The notes below the pieces were generated by a model, which was not told the origin of the DNA, searched no databases, and worked only from the letters and a program-made list of their open reading frames with translations. From assembly GCA_951799425.1 (NCBI GenBank), contig OX637391.1, positions 19,392,551-19,456,550 on the forward strand: a stretch of DNA of 64,000 nucleotides, in the 5' to 3' direction. This DNA comes from Ilex aquifolium (lineage: Eukaryota > Streptophyta > Magnoliopsida > Aquifoliales > Aquifoliaceae). Below are positions 51,070 through 62,271 of the stretch, one piece after another. The first letter of the stretch is position 1, and every line of letters starts with the position of its first letter. The position numbers and the translations under genes are program-made.

Positions 51070-53112
51070 ATGGCTACATCTCTTAGACCTCTTCATTTCC
51101 TGATATTTCTTCATATATCCATAAACCTCTTGGCCATAGCTCAAGATGAAAACCAGTTCATCTACCATGGCTTCCGTCAAGCCAAACTGTACCTTGATGG
51201 TCTCGCTCAAATCCGTCCCAATGGCTTGTTGGCTCTAACCAACACTTCGGAGGAAGATACAGGTCATGCTTTCTACCAAATTCCTGTGAAATTTAACAAC
51301 TCCTCACCTGGATCAACTCAGTCTCTTTCATTTTCTACCTATTTTGTCTTCGCCATAGTTCCGAAATTGGGACTTCCGAACTACCACGGCTTTGCCTTCA
51401 CCATCTCACCATCTCTGACCTTCACCAAGGGAGGCATGACACACCAGTTTATAGGCCTTTTCAATACTTCAAACAACGGACTCACCTCCAACCATGTACT
51501 TGCAGTTGAGTTTGATACTATCAAGGACCCAAATTTTGCAGATATAGACGGCAATCATGTGGGAATTGATGTGAACAGCCTCAAATCAGTTGCATCGGCT
51601 TCGGCGTCATATTTTTCCAATACAGAAGGGATCAAAAAGAGCTTCACTCTTACGAGTAAAACACCAACGCAGGTTTGGATAGATTATGATGGAGTGAAAA
51701 AGATTATCATCGTTACACTGGCTCCCATCAGAATCGCGAAACCAAATCACCCTCTCTTGAATGTGTCCATTGATCTTTCTCCAGTTTTCTTGGACCATAT
51801 GTATGTTGGTTTCTCTGCAGCTACAGGAACCCTTGCGATAAGCAACCACTACATTCTGGGGTGGAGCTTCAACAAAACTGGGCCAGCACAAAGCCTTGAA
51901 CTATCAAAACTTCCTTCAGTTCCCTGGCCCAGAAAATCCAAAAGAAAATTACCTCGAGATGTTACAATCTCAGCCATAACAGTTCTGGCAGTGCTGATCA
52001 TCACAATGGGTGGGATTGCTTACATAAAACAGAGAAGAAAATATGCAGAAATACGACAGGATTGGGAAGTGGAATATGGACCTCAGAGATTCTCCTATAA
52101 GGATATTTACAAAGCAACCAAAGGGTTCAACCACAGAGAGCTTATAGGAACAGGAGGTTTTGGACAGGTTTTTAGAGGAATACTGCCTTCTTCCAATGCT
52201 CAAGTTGCAGTAAAGAGAGTCTCCCATGATTCAAATCAGGGGATGAGGGAATTTGTGGCTGAAATTGCCAGCATGGGAAGGCTCAGGCACAGGAACTTGG
52301 TGGCTCTCCTCGGCTACTGCCGGAGAAAAGGGGACCTGCTCTTGGTCTATGATTATATGCCCCATGGAAGTCTTGACAAGTTTTTGCACAACAATGAGAA
52401 ACCAAGCCTGAACTGGGCCCAACGATTTCAAATCCTCAGAGGAATAGCATCAGGCCTTCTGTATTTGCATGAAGGGTGGGAAAAAGTTGTTCTTCACAGA
52501 GATGTAAAGGCCAGTAATGTCCTACTCGATGTTGATTTTAATGGGCGGCTGGGAGACTTTGGGCTTGCTAGATTGTATGATCATGGTGAAAATCCTAAAA
52601 CAACCCATGTGGTTGGAACTTATGGGTATATTGCACCAGAGCTTGCTATAACTGGTAAGGCAACTACTAGCACAGATGTCTTTTCTTTCGGGGTTTTTAT
52701 GCTCGAAGTGGCTTGCGGACAAAGGCCTATAAAGGTACATGGATTTGATGATAAAATTCTAGTTCAGTGGGTTCTGGAGAAATGGAAAGAAGAAGCAATC
52801 CTTGAGGCAAGTGATCCCAGATTGGGAGGTGATTTTGCGGTGGAAGAAATGGAGTTGGTTTTGAAGCTGAGCCTTTTTTGCTCGCAATATAATCCAGTAT
52901 CCAGGCCTAGCATGAGGCAAGTAATGCAATATTTGGATGGAGATGCCATCTTGTCGGAAGTATTTATGGATGCTGCAGGTGTTGGCATGGCTGCATTAGT
53001 GGGGAATGAAATGTCAAATGAATTTGCAACAACATTTCCTTCATCATCATCGGAGAATATTTCTTCTAGTGCCCTATCTGGTACAGAGTCACTTCTTTAC
53101 GTGGGACGTTAG
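51070..53112 (+). CDS. L-type lectin-domain receptor-like kinase (clade IV-like), intact
   Basis: Single exon, 680 residues from the ATG at 51070 (conserved with copy 2; the frame opens earlier only through non-ATG codons). Signal peptide 1-25; legume-lectin domain about 26-275 with metal-site pattern E147-x-D149...N162-H-V-G-I-D167; transmembrane helix about 298-319; basic stop-transfer QRRK; kinase about 353-625 with glycine loop G360-TGGFG, K382, alpha-C E398, HRD 476-478, N483, DFG 496-498 and IAPE 521-524; Ser-rich tail. All catalytic residues are present, and HRD has the Arg of RD kinases. Members of the family sit in the plasma membrane and couple extracellular signals to immunity, wounding or development. 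The ligand here is unknown. AATAAA follows the stop at 53118. Confidence 0.93.
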   Translation: MATSLRPLHFLIFLHISINLLAIAQDENQFIYHGFRQAKLYLDGLAQIRPNGLLALTNTSEEDTGHAFYQIPVKFNNSSPGSTQSLSFSTYFVFAIVPKLGLPNYHGFAFTISPSLTFTKGGMTHQFIGLFNTSNNGLTSNHVLAVEFDTIKDPNFADIDGNHVGIDVNSLKSVASASASYFSNTEGIKKSFTLTSKTPTQVWIDYDGVKKIIIVTLAPIRIAKPNHPLLNVSIDLSPVFLDHMYVGFSAATGTLAISNHYILGWSFNKTGPAQSLELSKLPSVPWPRKSKRKLPRDVTISAITVLAVLIITMGGIAYIKQRRKYAEIRQDWEVEYGPQRFSYKDIYKATKGFNHRELIGTGGFGQVFRGILPSSNAQVAVKRVSHDSNQGMREFVAEIASMGRLRHRNLVALLGYCRRKGDLLLVYDYMPHGSLDKFLHNNEKPSLNWAQRFQILRGIASGLLYLHEGWEKVVLHRDVKASNVLLDVDFNGRLGDFGLARLYDHGENPKTTHVVGTYGYIAPELAITGKATTSTDVFSFGVFMLEVACGQRPIKVHGFDDKILVQWVLEKWKEEAILEASDPRLGGDFAVEEMELVLKLSLFCSQYNPVSRPSMRQVMQYLDGDAILSEVFMDAAGVGMAALVGNEMSNEFATTFPSSSSENISSSALSGTESLLYVGR

Positions 53113-53560
53113 AATTGAATAAATTTTGTAGTTAATATATGTTGGATGATTGTTTCATTGTGTTTTGGGAACAATTACAACTTGTTGATATTTAAGGTAG
53201 ATTTTGAAATATTGAGGCTGTGTTGGAAAACTATAGCATTTCACACAAAATAATCCCTCCAGTGGAAAGTATCATCTTTATTTCAATTGGTATTTTGCTG
53301 GCCAATTCTTCAATAGCTTCAGTTGACCATACGTGAAGGGGGAATTGTGCAGATTTAGAAATAGTACCGACAAATAAAATAGCACATTAGGTTGTGTTCG
53401 AGTTGAGATTGTTTGGATTCTGTTTTATATTTTGTTTTTGTTATTTTTGTGTGCTTATTGCTTAGTCTGTCAGACTAAGTGATTATATAAATGATTATAT
53501 TTTATATAGCAGACAGGTTTTGTGAAAGCATCTATTTGGGAATTGTTTTGCAATAAAGAG
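53113..53560 (+). other. 3' flank of kinase copy 1
   Basis: Non-coding, near-identical to 62272-62700. It contains an AATAAA six bases after the stop codon and a short hairpin-like TTAGTCTGTCAGACTAAG at 53463-53480. Confidence 0.5.
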
Positions 53561-54340
53561 GATGGGGGAAGGGTTTATGCGCATGGGGGGGTTTGGTGTG
53601 GGTGACGTGTGCAGCTAGGGAGGAGAGAAAGAGACGGAGAGAGATCCCTGAAAGAGAGCGAGAGCCGTGGGGGTTGCTGAATGTTAGAGAGAGAGAGAGA
53701 GAGAGATACCTTGAGCATCGGTGACATTAGACCTTGACTGGTGCGCTGGTTGTGTGGTGCTGGGAGGAGAGGGTGAGCGAGAGAGAAGAAAGAAATTGAT
53801 GAGAGAGAGAAAGAGAGAAGAAGAGTGATGAATGCCTTGACTAGGGAGAGAATGGGTACGATAGAAATTAAGGGGACGGATTTGGCACAAAATGCGTGAT
53901 TGAGAGCCTGATTAGGAATGGATTTGAAATTGAAATTATCAGTCTGGATAAAATTTATGGAAGAGAGAATTAGAGGAGAAAGGAGTCTAGAGAGGTAGCT
54001 TGCTTTTAAAAATGGGTGAGGCAGGGAGAGTGTCGGGTGAGGTAACAGTTAAGTATAAGTAGACGAGAGATAACTTGCTTTTAAAAATGGGAGAGAGAGT
54101 TAGATGAGAGATATGAGTGTTAGAGTTAGAGAGAGAGAGTTTAACAGTTATTATGAGATAAAGAGAAAGTTCATCTGTTAATATGAGATAGGGAGATAGA
54201 GTTAGATGAGAGATAGGAGTCTTAAAGTTAGTGAATGAGAGTTGTATCAGTTAGTATGAGATAAGGAGAAAGTTAGATGAGAGATAGAAGTCTTAGAAAA
54301 ATTTGGCATGAAGACTGTCGGATCAATAATCGTCAAGTAA
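53560..54340. repeat. GA-rich low-complexity tract
   Basis: AGAGAGATAGAGTTAGATGAGAGAT-type units recur from 53630 to 54300, matched by 62720-63430. The open frame 53684-53890 (minus) is Ser/Leu-rich by composition. A possible splice donor (CTCAAG/GTATCTC, minus, near 53707) was seen but has no supporting exon. Confidence 0.6.
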
Positions 54341-54879
54341 TCTGAGCTGCGAAAAGTTAAAGACAAAAAATCTAACTACTTTATTATATAAATTATATTT
54401 TATATAACAGACAGGTTTTTTTAAAGCATCTATTTGGGAATTGTTATGTATACTTAGTGGACATCTTTGAAATTTTTCCTAAATTTCTTGTTTGGATAAA
54501 GTTTTTACCTATCGAACTAAAATAGAACACACCAGAAAGTGAGAGCACAACCACTCCGTGGTGGATAGCTTTGATCATATGCTGCTCCTCACCATCACCA
54601 AACAAAAGGTGTAGACAGGAGTACTGTAAGACTGGTTATTATAAAGAATAAGACTGGTTATTATAAAGAAGAAGACTATGGTACCCAAATTTTTTTTTTC
54701 GATACCGTAAGTCACATTTTAACTAATTTTGCATGTGTTTTTATAATATTTGTCGGTGTTTTTACAATAAAAAAATGTATGACTTTTTGTGGGTGATTTA
54801 TAACTTTTGTGGAAATTTTTACAACTTTTTAGGGTAATTTATTACTTTTGTGATAACTTGCGACGGATCCTAACATTTT
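54341..54879. other. AT-rich flank with TTTTTACAA repeats
   Basis: 54700-54860 contains repeated TTTTTACAA/TTTGTGG units related to the interior of the MITE at 58139-58570, and is matched by 63790-63980 in unit 2. No gene. Confidence 0.45.
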
Positions 54880-55150
54880 AGTATCTGGATTCCGGGGTTG
54901 GGGTTGGGTCCTGGTTCGAGATTGGGTCTAAGTCTGGGGTCAGGGTCCGGTCCGGGTGTGGGTCAAGGTCTGATCTAGGGTCAAAGTCGAGGTTCGGTCC
55001 AAGATCGGAGTCGGGTATATTAGTAAGTGTATGTGTGTGTTTTAGTGTATTAGTGTGTGTATGTGTTTTAGTATATTAATGTGTGTATATTTTGGTATTC
55101 TAATATTAGTGTGTGCATGCGTATTTTGATGTTCTAGTGTACTTGTGTTT
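54880..55150. repeat. Hexamer GGGTCY array plus GT minisatellite (reverse of 27.9-28.2 kb)
   Basis: 54890-55015 is a degenerate GGTCTR/GGGTCC hexamer array. 55015-55150 is a TTTTAGTGTATTAGTGTGTGTATG minisatellite. In reverse complement this equals the CA-plus-hexamer arrangement of 27588-28037. Confidence 0.65.
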
Positions 55151-55210
55151 TTGAAGAATTTATACTCAAACCCCCTGAGATTTGTCACTTAATCACTCAG
55201 ATCCCTTGAT

Positions 55211-55670
55211 AACTCTTTGATTTATGTAAATAACTGAATGACAAATTGGTTTGGTGTTGTAATTTCGTATAATTGTTTAGTGTAACTGTTTGGTTTATTA
55301 GAACACACGAGTAACTGTTTTGTGTATTATAAGGTAATTGTAACTAATTGGTGTAACTGATTAGTGTAATTGTGTTGCTGTAATGTTGATATAAGGAGAG
55401 AGAGAGAGAATAAGGAAATAAGGGGAGAGGGAGTGAGAGGGAGAGAGATGAAAAAATTAAGTCAAATATTTACATATTTACAAAAAATAAATTATCAATG
55501 TGAGAGAAAGAGAGAGAAAATAGGAAAGAGAGAGTGAGAGAGTAATAGAGAGAGAAAGAGAAAGTAATTGAGTAATAAATGACATTTTGGTCTTTTTTTT
55601 TTAAATGCACTTAGTGCCAAATAAGTTTCCTTAATGTAATTTTGCTCAAATAAGTCTAAATTTTTGTACC
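55211..55670. mobile_element. Foldback FB half-copy D
   Basis: Only the right arm is present, starting abruptly at 55211. This marks the left border of the second duplication unit. Confidence 0.7.
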
Positions 55671-56875
55671 GACTTTCAAATTACCCTTTATTATTAGATA
55701 TCAACGTCTCTACCTAATATATTGATATAATCCATTATTATTTGTTGGGTTTGCGTCCAATCCATGTGGGCAATTCAACCCATAGTTCATGAGTTAAAAA
55801 CCCATTAGTTAAAGAAAAGACGTGTTTTGTGGAATAACGTGTACTATACCACCTACTTATAATTTGTTGGCAATCACTATCAGCACTGCAATTATTTGCC
55901 TTTTCAATAACTTGCCATACTTGCTCTTTTCGTCGGATTCGTCCAGACCTTCTTTTCAAAGCAATGATCAAGAAAGATATCGAAAGTGATGTCATTAATA
56001 GGATCGTTGATTTTTCATTCTCACATAAAATATTACGATTAAATTAGATCAAGTTATAATTCAAACATTTCATCTTACCACCCAATGAAGTTGAGTTAGG
56101 TTCCATCTAAAATTTGTTTTTTAGATTCGATCTCAAAATTTTGAACCTTATATAGTCATAATTTTTGAGTATAGCGCCTACTCATTACCATAAATTTCAT
56201 CTCGGCCTTATACGGAAAATTATGGATTGAACCTATAGTTTTTATGACAAAAAAAAAGCCATAGTTTTAATTTTATCCTAGAAAATTTCAGCCATAATTA
56301 GGCTAGGGCAGTCTAAATGGATATATAGGTTATTTTTCCATTCTTCAAATGACAATATGGATGTTAGTGTTGTTAGGATCATATTGGGTGATGCTGTCAT
56401 TTTCCAGTAAGTCTCAAGTAGTCCTCTGTTCACTTCATGGAGTCACCCTTAAACACGGTACCTACAAAGACATTAACGAGACATGATAAAATCCCGCCTA
56501 TGTGAATTAGACATTTTCGCTGTCCAAGAGAAATTGAGTATAATTTTATTAATCTTTTAAATTTAAATAGGCATTACTCTTGTACAAATACAACGCCCAC
56601 ATTTAGTGATGTTAGTAAACCTAGTAAAAATATGACAACAAAACCTAATAAAAAAAACATGAAAATTTCGGACTTCAAAATCGGTTAAATTAAATGAGAA
56701 GTCCGAGGCCTATGTATAGAGAGATATCAACACTTCTACCTAATCTATTGATATAATCCGTTATTTAATATCAAAGTCTCACTAGTCAATAAATCGGATC
56801 AAGACATTGTTTGTTAGAGGCTTTACACGATTGACCAATTTGTGTATTTTTTTTAATTTTTGGGTTTTTTAGCTG
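55671..56875. other. Unit 2 spacer, no gene seen
   Basis: Near-identical to 47404-48613. No recognisable coding. Confidence 0.55.
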
Positions 56876-57916
56876 TAGGCAAAATTTTTTAGACTTATTT
56901 GAGGAAAAGTGTAAGGATAAGTTGTTTACTCTATTAAGTTCAATTTTAATAAAACATATTGTATTTAGGTACAAAATTAAAATGAAATCAAAATTTTTTT
57001 ACCTAAATATTCTTCCTTAAATTATGCATTATTGATTGACATTTATATATCTAATCAAATATGTAAAGATTTCATTAGACTCTCTCACTATCTCTCCCCT
57101 ATTTTCTTTCCATCTCTCTCTCTCTCTCTCTTCCCGTTGCTTTCCCTATCTCTCCCCTATTTTATCTCTCTATCTATCATTGATAATTTATTTTCTTTTT
57201 CAAATATGTAAAAATTTGATTTATTTTTTCATCTCTCTTTTCCCCATTTTCTCTCTCTCCTCCTATTTTCTCTAGCCGTTTCTCTCTCTCTCTATTTATA
57301 TCAACATTACAACAACACATATTATTTGAGCAAAATTTATATCAACATACCAAAGTTAGTATAATGATAAACCCAATTTAGTGTATATAATTGGTGTAAC
57401 CATGTCATGATACTAAATGATGTAACTCTTTGATTTATGTAAATAACTGAATGATAAATTGGGTTGGTGTTATAATTTCGTATAATTGTTTAGTGTAACT
57501 GTTTGGTTTATTAAAACACACGAGTAACTGTTTGGTGTATTATAAGATAATTGTAACTAATTGGTGTAACTGATTAGTGTAATTGTGTTGTTGTAATGTT
57601 GATATGAGGAGAGAGAGAATAAGGAAATAAGGGGAGAGGGAGTGAGAGAGAAAAAAAATAGGGGAGAGAGATGAAAAAATTAAATCAAATATTTACATAT
57701 TTAAAAAAAATAAATTATCAATGTGAGAGAAAAAGAGAGAAATAGATATAGAGAAAATAGGGAGGAGAGAGTGAGAGAGCAATGGTGAGATAAAGGGAGA
57801 GAGAGAGAGTAATAGAGTAATAAATAACCTTTTGGTTTTTTTAAAAAAAAATGCACTTAGCGCCAAATAAATTTCTTTAATATAATTTTGCTCAAATAAG
57901 TCTAAATTTTTATACC
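56876..57916. mobile_element. Large foldback element FB, copy C
   Basis: Counterpart of B with an internal deletion: the inner part of the left arm (equivalent to about 49060-49255) is missing, so the arms are unequal. The left terminal GGTAC has changed to GGCAA. Confidence 0.7.
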
Positions 57917-58138
57917 GACTTTCAAATTAACCCAAGATATTATCATGACTTACACACCTACATAGCATTTGGGAGAAACCTAATTGGTAAGAGAGTCTTA
58001 CAAGTCCAAGGTCATGACTTATAATTATCATTTTTTTTCCCGACGACAGAGATGTCCTACTATGCTCACTAAAATTTATTTTTGAAGTGACATCATGGTA
58101 CAATTCTTACCAATAACTAATGAATCACATTAATATCT

Positions 58139-58570
58139 AGGAGTTGACTACAGTACATCCAAAAAAAATTTGGTATCATACGTCCAAAGTTTACTACTTC
58201 AAAGAATATTTTTACAACTTTTATGGGTCATTTTACAATCAAAATATTTACCACTTTCGTGGTTGATTTACCACTTTTATGGGTATTTTTACCACTGTTG
58301 TAGGTATTTTTACTACATTTGTGGTAACTATTTTTACTATGTTTCTTAGGTACAAAAAAGTTATCACTTTTATAGATGATTTACTACATTTGTGAGTGTT
58401 TTTACAACATTTGTGGATGTTTTTACCACTGTTGTAGTAAATATTTTTACTATTTTTTTGGGTACCACAACAGTGGTAAAACTACCCACAAATGTGGTAA
58501 AAGTTACCACAAATATAGTAAATGGAGGTATGGTACCGATTTTTTTTTTGGATGTACCGTAGTCTACTCC
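58139..58570. mobile_element. MITE with 30-bp TIRs, present only in unit 2
   Basis: The left end GGAGTTGACTACAGTACATCC and right end GGATGTACCGTAGTCTACTCC are inverted, each with an inner A8/T9 run. The interior is made of TTTTTACCACTTTTATGGG-type units. Unit 1 has a different stretch of about 85 bases at this position. Confidence 0.7.
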
Positions 58571-58663
58571 CTACTCTAATCTCCCATACATACACGTTTA
58601 CATATATGAAATTATTAAAAATACACTTTAAAAAAATTAAATTTATTATTTAATTTTTTTTTA

Positions 58664-58970
58664 GAATTTTTCACACTTTGCGCCTTGAAAGATTTCAATT
58701 TTTTTACTTTGTATCCTCAAAGATTAAATTTTTCATATTACATCATCAATGTATCAAAAGTGTTGTAGTATGATTCTTCTGTTTTCTTTCGTTATTTTTC
58801 TTCCATTAGTATCAATTGATTGACTTTTGACGAAAAAAATAACGGAAGTTAATAGAAGGATCACATTATAACACTTTTAATACATTGATGGTGTAATGTG
58901 AAAAATTTAATCTTTGAGAATACAAAATAAAAAAATTAAAATCTTTCAAGGTACAAAGTGTAATTTATCC
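58664..58970. mobile_element. MITE family M1, complete in unit 2
   Basis: The arms TTTTTCACACTTTGCGCCTTG... and ...CAAGGTACAAAGTGTAATTTA are inverted over about 100 bases. A second inner inverted pair (TTTCGTTATTTTTCTTCCATTA / TAACGGAAGT) lies in the middle. Unit 1 keeps only the left arm (50262-50360). Confidence 0.65.
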
Positions 58971-59153
58971 AATTTTTTAACAATTTATTTGGATTTTAAA
59001 TTTCATATAAAAATAATAAGGTGAATGATTAAATAAAATTTGTTCAAAAAAAGAAAAAAATTAAACAAAAACTTCAGCAATTTTGTTCAAGTGTGGAGTG
59101 TAGACAGCCATCCCACATTGACAAAGTTGGAGAAATCCTCAGCTGCAGATGCC

Positions 59154-59163
59154 TATAAAAAGG
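59154..59163 (+). promoter_or_regulatory. TATA-like site upstream of kinase copy 2
   Basis: TATAAAAAGG in the context CAGATGCCTATAAAAAGGATTGAG, 1.07 kb before the ATG. Removing the MITE at 59237-59976 would put it about 330 bases from the ATG, a normal promoter distance. The equivalent sequence is absent from copy 1. Confidence 0.45.
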
Positions 59164-59236
59164 ATTGAGCACTCCCACTTCAATTTATAATATGTGTAAC
59201 AATGAGCTCTAAAACATCATGATGCCTATAAAATTA

Positions 59237-59976
59237 AGGGTTAATTGTATTAGAGGTCTTGAAAATATGATATTCGTCTTATTTTTGTCCTTAATATTTC
59301 AATTGTATAATTTTAGTTCCTAAAGTATTGAATATATTTTTATGTGGTCCCTTAAGTAGATAATGTTCAGATTGTTAACGATTTTTTATCATAAATTTCT
59401 CACGTAATATTTAAATATGGACAAAAAAATAATTTGAATAACTCTTGACCAAATTTTTACCCAAATTTTGGTGAAAGAGCCACTAAAATTACATAATTTT
59501 GATCATGAGCTATCCAAATTTTGGTCAAGAACTAGTCATACTATACATTTTTAGTCAAGAGCAATCCAAATTTTGTTCAAGAGCTACCCAAATTATTTTT
59601 GAGCAATACTATAAAACCCAAATGAAACTTAAAAAGTTGCAATCCAAATTCATATCATCCTTGGATGAGTGAGTCCCATCAACTTTTTCAATGAGACCCA
59701 CTCATCCCACACTCATCCAAGAGATGATATGCATTTGAGTTTTAATTTTTAGGTTTTATTTTGTTTATGTAGCATTTTTTTATTATTTTTTGTCCATATT
59801 TAGGTATCACATGACAAGTTTATGATAAAAAATTATTAACAATTTGGATGTTGTCTATTTGAGGCACCACATAGAAATATATTCAATAGTTCAGGAATCA
59901 AAATAATGTAATTGAAATATTGATGACCAAAATGAGATAAACTTTATACTTTAGGAACTCCGATGTAATTAACCCT
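59237..59976. mobile_element. Foldback MITE, family M2 (copy in kinase 2 upstream region)
   Basis: AGGGTTAATTG...AATTAACCCT ends with long inverted arms and a 7-bp AAAATTA target duplication (59230-59236, 59977-59983). An inner inverted pair (ATATCATCCTTGGATGAGTG / CACTCATCCAAGAGATGATAT) shows a second small foldback nested within, absent from the copy at 19027. Confidence 0.75.
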
Positions 59977-60228
59977 AAAATTAAAATATTTTTTGTGTTG
60001 AGCAACGAATTATATGATTGAATTCCACGTATTCAAGTGTGGAGCGACAAAATGTGATGGTGACTGGTGCTTGACAAACCGTGTAACTCAAGGAAAGACC
60101 GATTATGACTTAATCGTATTTTTCAGGCACAATGAAGTGATGGGAGATCTCTGATCAGATCAACAATTTGGCCGGCCATTCAAAGTCTTAAAATTTCAAG
60201 ACGGAAGAAACCTTCTCTCACTTCGTTA

Positions 60229-62271
60229 ATGGCTACATCTCTTAGACCTCTTCATTTTATGATATTTCTTCATATATCCATAAACCTCTTGGCCATAGCT
60301 CAAGATGAAAACCAGTTCATCTACCATGGCTTCCGTCAAGCCAAACTGTACCTTGATGGGCTCGCTCAAATCCGTCCCAATGGCTTGTTGGCTCTAACCA
60401 ACACTTCGGAGGAAGATACAGGCCATGCTTTTTACCAAATTCCTGTGAAATTTAACAACTCCTCACCTGGATCAACTCAGTCTCTTTCATTTTCTACCTA
60501 TTTTGTCTTCGCCATAGTTCCGAAATTGGGACTTCCGAACTACCACGGCTTTGCCTTCACCATCTCACCATCTCTGACCTTCACCAAGGGAGGCATGACA
60601 CACCAATTTATAGGCCTTTTCAATTCTTCAAACAACGGACTCACCTCCAACCATGTACTTGCAGTTGAGTTTGATACTATCAAGGACCCAAATTTTGCAG
60701 ATATAGACGGCAATCATGTGGGAATTGATGTGAACAGCCTCAAATCAGTTGCGTCGGCTTTGGCGTCATATTTTTCCAATACAGAAGGGATCAAAAAGAG
60801 CTTCACTCTTACGAGCAAAACCCCAATGCAGGTTTGGATAGATTATGATGGTGTGAAAAAGATTATCATAGTTACACTGGCTCCCATCAGAATCGCGAAA
60901 CCAAATCACCCTCTCTTGAATGTGTCCATTGATCTTTCTCCAGTTTTCTTGGACCATATGTATGTTGGTTTCTCTGCATCTACAGGAACCCTTGCGATAA
61001 GCAATCACTACATTCTGGGGTGGAGCTTCAACAAAACTGGGCCAGCACAAAGCCTTGAACTATCAAAACTTCCTTCAGTTCCCTGGCCTAGAAAATCCAA
61101 AAGAAAATTACATCGAGATGTTACAATCTCAGCCACAACAATTCTGGCAGTGCTGATCATCACAATGGGTGGGATTACTTACATAAAACATAGAAGAAAA
61201 TATACAGAAATACGAGAGGATTGGGAAGTGGAATATGGACCTCAGAGATTCTCCTATAAGGATCTTTACAAAGCAACCAAAGGGTTCAACCACAGAGAGC
61301 TTCTAGGAACAGTATGTTTTGGACAGGTTTTTAGAGGAATACTGCCTTCTTCCAATGCTCAAGTCGCAGTGAAGAGAGTCTCCCATGATTCAAATCAGGG
61401 GATGAGGGAATTTGTGGCTAAAATTGCCAGCATGGGAAGGCTCAGGCACAGTAACTTGGTGGCTCTCCTCGACTACTGCCGGAGAAAGGGGGACCTGCTC
61501 TTGGTCTATGATTATATGCCCCATGGAAGTCTTGACAAGTTTTTGCACAGTAATGAGAAACCAAGCCTAAACTGGGCCCAACGATTTCAAATCCTCAGAG
61601 GAATAGCATCAGGCCTTCTGTATTTGCATGAAGGGTGGGAAAAAGTTGTTCTTCACAGAGATGTAAAGGCCAGTAATGTCCTACTCAATGTTGATTTTAA
61701 TGGGCGGCTGGGAGACTTTGGGCTTGCTAGATTGTATGATCATGGTGAAAATCCTTAAACAACCCATGTGGTTGGAACTTATGGGTATATTGCACCAGAG
61801 CTGGCTATAACTGGTAAGGCAACTACTAGCACGGATGTCTTTTCTTTCGGGGTTTTTATGCTCGAAGTGGCTTGTGGACAAAGGCCTATAAAGGTACAGG
61901 GATTTGATGATAAAATTCTGGTTCAGTGGGTTCTGGAGAAATGGAAAGAAGAAGCAATCCTTGAGGAAAGTGATCCCAGATTGGGAGGTGATTTTGCAGT
62001 GGAAGAAATGGAGTTGGTTTTGAAGCTAAGCCTTTTTTGCTCGCAATATAATCCAGTATCCAGGCCTAGCATGAGGCAAGTGATGCAATATTTGGATGGA
62101 GATGCCATCTTGCCGGAAGTATTTATGGATGCTGCAGGTGTTGGCATGGCTGCATTAGTGGGTAATGAAATGTCAAATGAATTTGCAACGACATTTCCTT
62201 CATCATCGTCGGAGAATATTTCTTCTAGTGCCCTATCTGGTACAGAGTCACTTCTTTACGTGGGACGTTAG
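60229..62271 (+). pseudogene. L-type lectin receptor-like kinase copy 2, kinase-damaged and truncated
   Basis: Same 680-codon frame as the copy at 51070, with about 25 amino-acid changes and one nonsense codon (K510 to TAA at 61756-61758). After the stop the frame continues undamaged to 62271. The signal peptide, lectin metal-site residues and membrane helix are intact. Changes in the kinase hit conserved positions: glycine loop G362V and G363C, alpha-C E398K (loss of the Lys-Glu salt bridge), R408S and G415D; D487N lies beyond the catalytic loop. The HRD, N483 and DFG remain. The product of 509 residues would end in the activation segment, lacking APE and the C-lobe, and cannot be an active kinase. 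It could be a pseudogene or an expressed lectin-membrane decoy; the sequence does not decide. Confidence 0.9.
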
